From positions 1 to 13,038 of the forward strand of contig JAFCEI010000011.1 in assembly GCA_017609245.1 (NCBI GenBank): DNA of 13,038 bases. Direction: 5' to 3'. Shown here in pieces: positions 11,565 through 13,038 of this stretch (position 1 is the stretch's first letter; every line of letters begins with the position of its first letter). Under the pieces are notes generated by a model. That model did no database searches. It was given only the letters and a program-made list of their open reading frames with translations, and was not told the DNA's origin. The DNA comes from Candidatus Woesearchaeota archaeon. Its GTDB lineage: Archaea > Nanobdellota > Nanobdellia > Woesearchaeales > JAFCFN01. The position numbers and the translations under genes are program-made.

Positions 11565-11983
11565 AATTTAACCCAGACGGAAGCATAAAGATACCTGATC
11601 CTGTATTAAAAGCAAAGCAGAACAAAGAGCACAGGCTAAAAACGCAAAGATGTGTTCTTATCAGAAAAGATGTGACTGAGAGTAAGACACCTAAAAGATG
11701 TATCCTGCACATCAAGATATCTGACGCTTTTCCTGATTCTCAGTTTGTTGAGACAGTTTATGGCTATTTTAAGCAGAATGCAGAAACACCTACAAAACTT
11801 GTTAAACTGAATGAGAAAGAGTTTGATATTGAGATAGGGACTGCTTTTAGAAGATGCTCTGAATGCTCTTCTCTTATCGCGAGATTCAGGGATTTTCTTG
11901 ACAGAAATGTGATCGAGGACAGAGGTGTGTGCGAGTATGAGTCTAAGTTCAGCAAAGATTTCTGTTATGAAGATTATTTCTAG
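11558..11983 (+). CDS. Hypothetical Cys-rich protein, 141 aa
   Basis: Not assigned to a named family. The N-terminus MVEFNPDGSIKIPDPVLKA is followed by a basic segment (KEHRLKTQRCVLIRK). A strand-rich middle (PKRCILHIKISDAFPD; FVETVYGYFK) leads to FDIEIGTAFRRCSECSSL with a CxxC pair, a helix (IARFRDFLDRN) and a final GVCEYESKFSKDFCYEDYF. The paired CSEC, with the later VC and FC, gives four Cys that could bind one zinc. The well-ordered sequence and defined ends suggest a genuine conserved protein rather than a chance frame. It overlaps the upstream ART-like gene by seven bases (ATGGTAG), so the two are probably cotranscribed and coupled. The stop lies five bases before the TATA box of the next tRNA. 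Confidence 0.72.
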   Translation: MVEFNPDGSIKIPDPVLKAKQNKEHRLKTQRCVLIRKDVTESKTPKRCILHIKISDAFPDSQFVETVYGYFKQNAETPTKLVKLNEKEFDIEIGTAFRRCSECSSLIARFRDFLDRNVIEDRGVCEYESKFSKDFCYEDYF

Positions 11984-11988
11984 AAAGG

Positions 11989-11996
11989 TTTTTAAG
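11989..11996 (+). promoter_or_regulatory. TATA box of tRNA-Ser(CGA)
   Basis: GTTTTTAA is centred about 29 bases before the tRNA first base at 12021, the same spacing as for the other two tRNAs in the window. Confidence 0.5.
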
Positions 11997-12020
11997 TACT
12001 GAAAAGAATTTTTATCTTAT

Positions 12021-12130
12021 GCCGGCATCGCATAACCTGGTGGTGCAGTCGCCTCGAATAAGCAAGACAAAGACAGCAGAACAGAAAGCGACCGTCTTCG
12101 GACATGCAGGTTCAAATCCTGCTGCCGGCG
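12021..12130 (+). tRNA. tRNA-Ser(CGA) with 28-base intron
   Basis: Serine tRNA reading UCG. Acceptor GCCGGCA (12021-12027) pairs with TGCCGGC, discriminator G at 12130. The D stem is GCA/TGC. The anticodon stem GTCGC (12048-12052) pairs with GCGAC (12088-12092), with anticodon CGA at 12055-12057. The class II variable arm is GTC-TTCG-GAC and the T arm GCAGG-TTCAAAT-CCTGC. The 35 bases between the stem halves leave an A-rich intron of 28 bases, most simply 12059-12086 at position 37/38. It has little internal structure and only two clear pairs at the expected central helix, so the splice junction is not canonical. CCA is not encoded. The gene ends one base before the stop of the opposite-strand gene. 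Confidence 0.9.
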
Positions 12131-12131
12131 T

Positions 12132-13038
12132 TTATTTGCCATTATTAGCAACATCTCTGTTTGCGTACTGGCTCATGTAATCGATGAACAGCTTCTCATA
12201 CTTCACGTCCATTATGCCGCCAGCAGAACCGCCGTGCCCGCCAAAGTCAAACACTTTTGTCGGGATATTATTCTCATCACGATATTTTTTCAGCTCATCA
12301 AGAAGAGGCTTCAGTGTCCCCTCATTTCTGCGGATAGATATCTTGTAGATATCCCCTTTCTGTATCATCGATGCAACACTGTATTCAGGATATATTATGC
12401 CAAGTGCGCTTAATATCATCCTTTTGATATCAGCCTGGCTCTCATTTCTCTTTCCATATTCCTCAGGATACACCTTTTGGATATAGATGCCTGCATCATC
12501 ATTGATTATCCTTCCTTTCTGCTGGCTGAGCCAGTATCTTGTCTGCTCCTCAGCCTCATCGATCAGCTCAAATACCTCTTTGGAAGAAGTTTTCTTTGTC
12601 AGCCAGAAATAAAGAGGATTTCTTGTGTAATAAGCCTCTTTGAGATGATTAAATATCGTCTGGCTGATCTGAGGGTTTGAATAGCTCATCGCTAGAGCAT
12701 ATTTTGTAGGATCCAGGAAAGGGTCAAGAAGATTTCCCCTTGCATAAGCATTTGCTTTTGAAGAAGGAAGGTCTAAAAACTCCAGAGACTCCAACAACTG
12801 CTTGTCTGAAGCAGCTCCAAGAACAGCCAGCCACATCAGCCTGTCTTTTATCCTTTCTATCGAGCCTGTTCTTTCACATACCTTATATGCAAGAGGTGAT
12901 GCTGATGCAGCATCTTCAAGGCTTAGTTTAGAATTAACATATGTGTGAAAATCAGGATTTGTAAAAGTTGACTGTATCTTGTCTTCAAGGTCATGCGCAT
13001 GATGGTCCAGCTCGATCAGCCTAACTTCTTTTTCCTTC
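12132..13038 (-). CDS. DHH/DHHA1-family phosphoesterase, C-terminal 301 residues (cut by window end)
   Basis: The minus-strand frame is open from the window edge to the TAA at 12134-12132, so an internal ATG at 12836 is not the true start. Residues 8-15 of the visible part read IELDHHAH, the metal-binding DHH motif that names the superfamily (RecJ, nanoRNases, pAp phosphatases). A long helical middle (about 60-200) follows. FDFGGHGGSAGGIM near the end contains the DHHA1 substrate-binding signature GGHxxxAGG at 266-274. The N-terminal aspartate motifs lie outside the window. Such proteins cleave single-stranded DNA, short RNA or cyclic dinucleotides. Which one cannot be told here, though a RecJ-like archaeal nuclease is the commonest choice. 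It converges with tRNA-Ser(CGA), one base away. Confidence 0.88.
   Translation of the reverse strand, partial: KEKEVRLIELDHHAHDLEDKIQSTFTNPDFHTYVNSKLSLEDAASASPLAYKVCERTGSIERIKDRLMWLAVLGAASDKQLLESLEFLDLPSSKANAYARGNLLDPFLDPTKYALAMSYSNPQISQTIFNHLKEAYYTRNPLYFWLTKKTSSKEVFELIDEAEEQTRYWLSQQKGRIINDDAGIYIQKVYPEEYGKRNESQADIKRMILSALGIIYPEYSVASMIQKGDIYKISIRRNEGTLKPLLDELKKYRDENNIPTKVFDFGGHGGSAGGIMDVKYEKLFIDYMSQYANRDVANNGK

Noticed and set aside
12132..12836. Treating the ATG at 12836 as the start of the DHH-family gene
   Set aside because: The frame stays open to the window edge and the upstream part contains the DHH motif (IELDHHAH), so the gene is longer and cut by the window.

Overview
The window looks like a chromosomal segment of a DPANN archaeon, probably in the Woesearchaeota/Pacearchaeota range (inferred from gene style, not from a search). 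The signs are archaeal-type ribosomal proteins (L7Ae, S28e, L24e, S10), archaeal EF-2 and EF-1alpha, TATA boxes 24-29 bases before start codons (leaderless mRNAs), tRNA introns with bulge-helix-bulge junctions, very tight packing and many small proteins. No transposon, CRISPR array, phage module or replication origin was seen. Almost everything that can be named concerns translation.

Layout. 1-420 (-): 5' end of arginyl-tRNA synthetase. 522-776 (+): unknown coiled-coil miniprotein. 777-1512 (-): three-gene operon of small proteins, one DUF131-like and one that may have a ribosome-hibernation-factor-like fold. 1574-2794 (+): tRNA t6A37 methylthiotransferase. 2805-2918: leader of the L7Ae gene, with a kink-turn-like hairpin that suggests L7Ae autoregulation. 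2919-6082 (+): L7Ae, S28e, L24e and EF-2, packed as one operon. 6157-7440 (+): EF-1alpha, ended by a T-rich terminator. 7535-7843 (+): S10 with its own leaderless promoter. 7888-8810 (+): AIM24-family protein overlapping a two-helix membrane protein. 8857-8940 (+): tRNA-Ser(GGA), followed by a decayed second copy of its own 3' end that is split in the T-loop by a 49-base insert of two hairpins.

9044-11107 (+) is the most striking gene: one 687-residue protein joining a complete glutamine-dependent asparagine synthetase-like enzyme to a diphthine-ammonia ligase (Dph6) domain. Dph6 catalyses the last, ammonia-using step of diphthamide synthesis on EF-2. The EF-2 encoded 3 kb away keeps the diphthamide histidine (His597). 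The fusion therefore suggests a self-contained Gln-to-diphthamide amidation machine.

11108-11233 (+): tRNA-Glu(CTC), starting on the base after the fusion gene's stop codon and carrying two introns (anticodon loop and T-loop). 11250-11983 (+): two overlapping small genes, one with an ADP-ribosyltransferase-like HGT motif and one Cys-rich. 12021-12130 (+): tRNA-Ser(CGA) with a 28-base intron whose splice junction is weak. 12132-13038 (-): DHH/DHHA1 phosphoesterase, cut by the window end.

How it works together. Charging (ArgRS), tRNA modification (t6A methylthiolation), ribosomal proteins, elongation factors, EF-2 modification and three tRNAs lie within 13 kb. Two promoter styles coexist. Most genes have a TATA box about 26 bases before the ATG and no room for a leader. 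L7Ae, EF-2 and EF-1alpha instead have a GGGGG Shine-Dalgarno-like run 8-10 bases before the start. All functional statements rest on reading motifs by eye; no database search was run.
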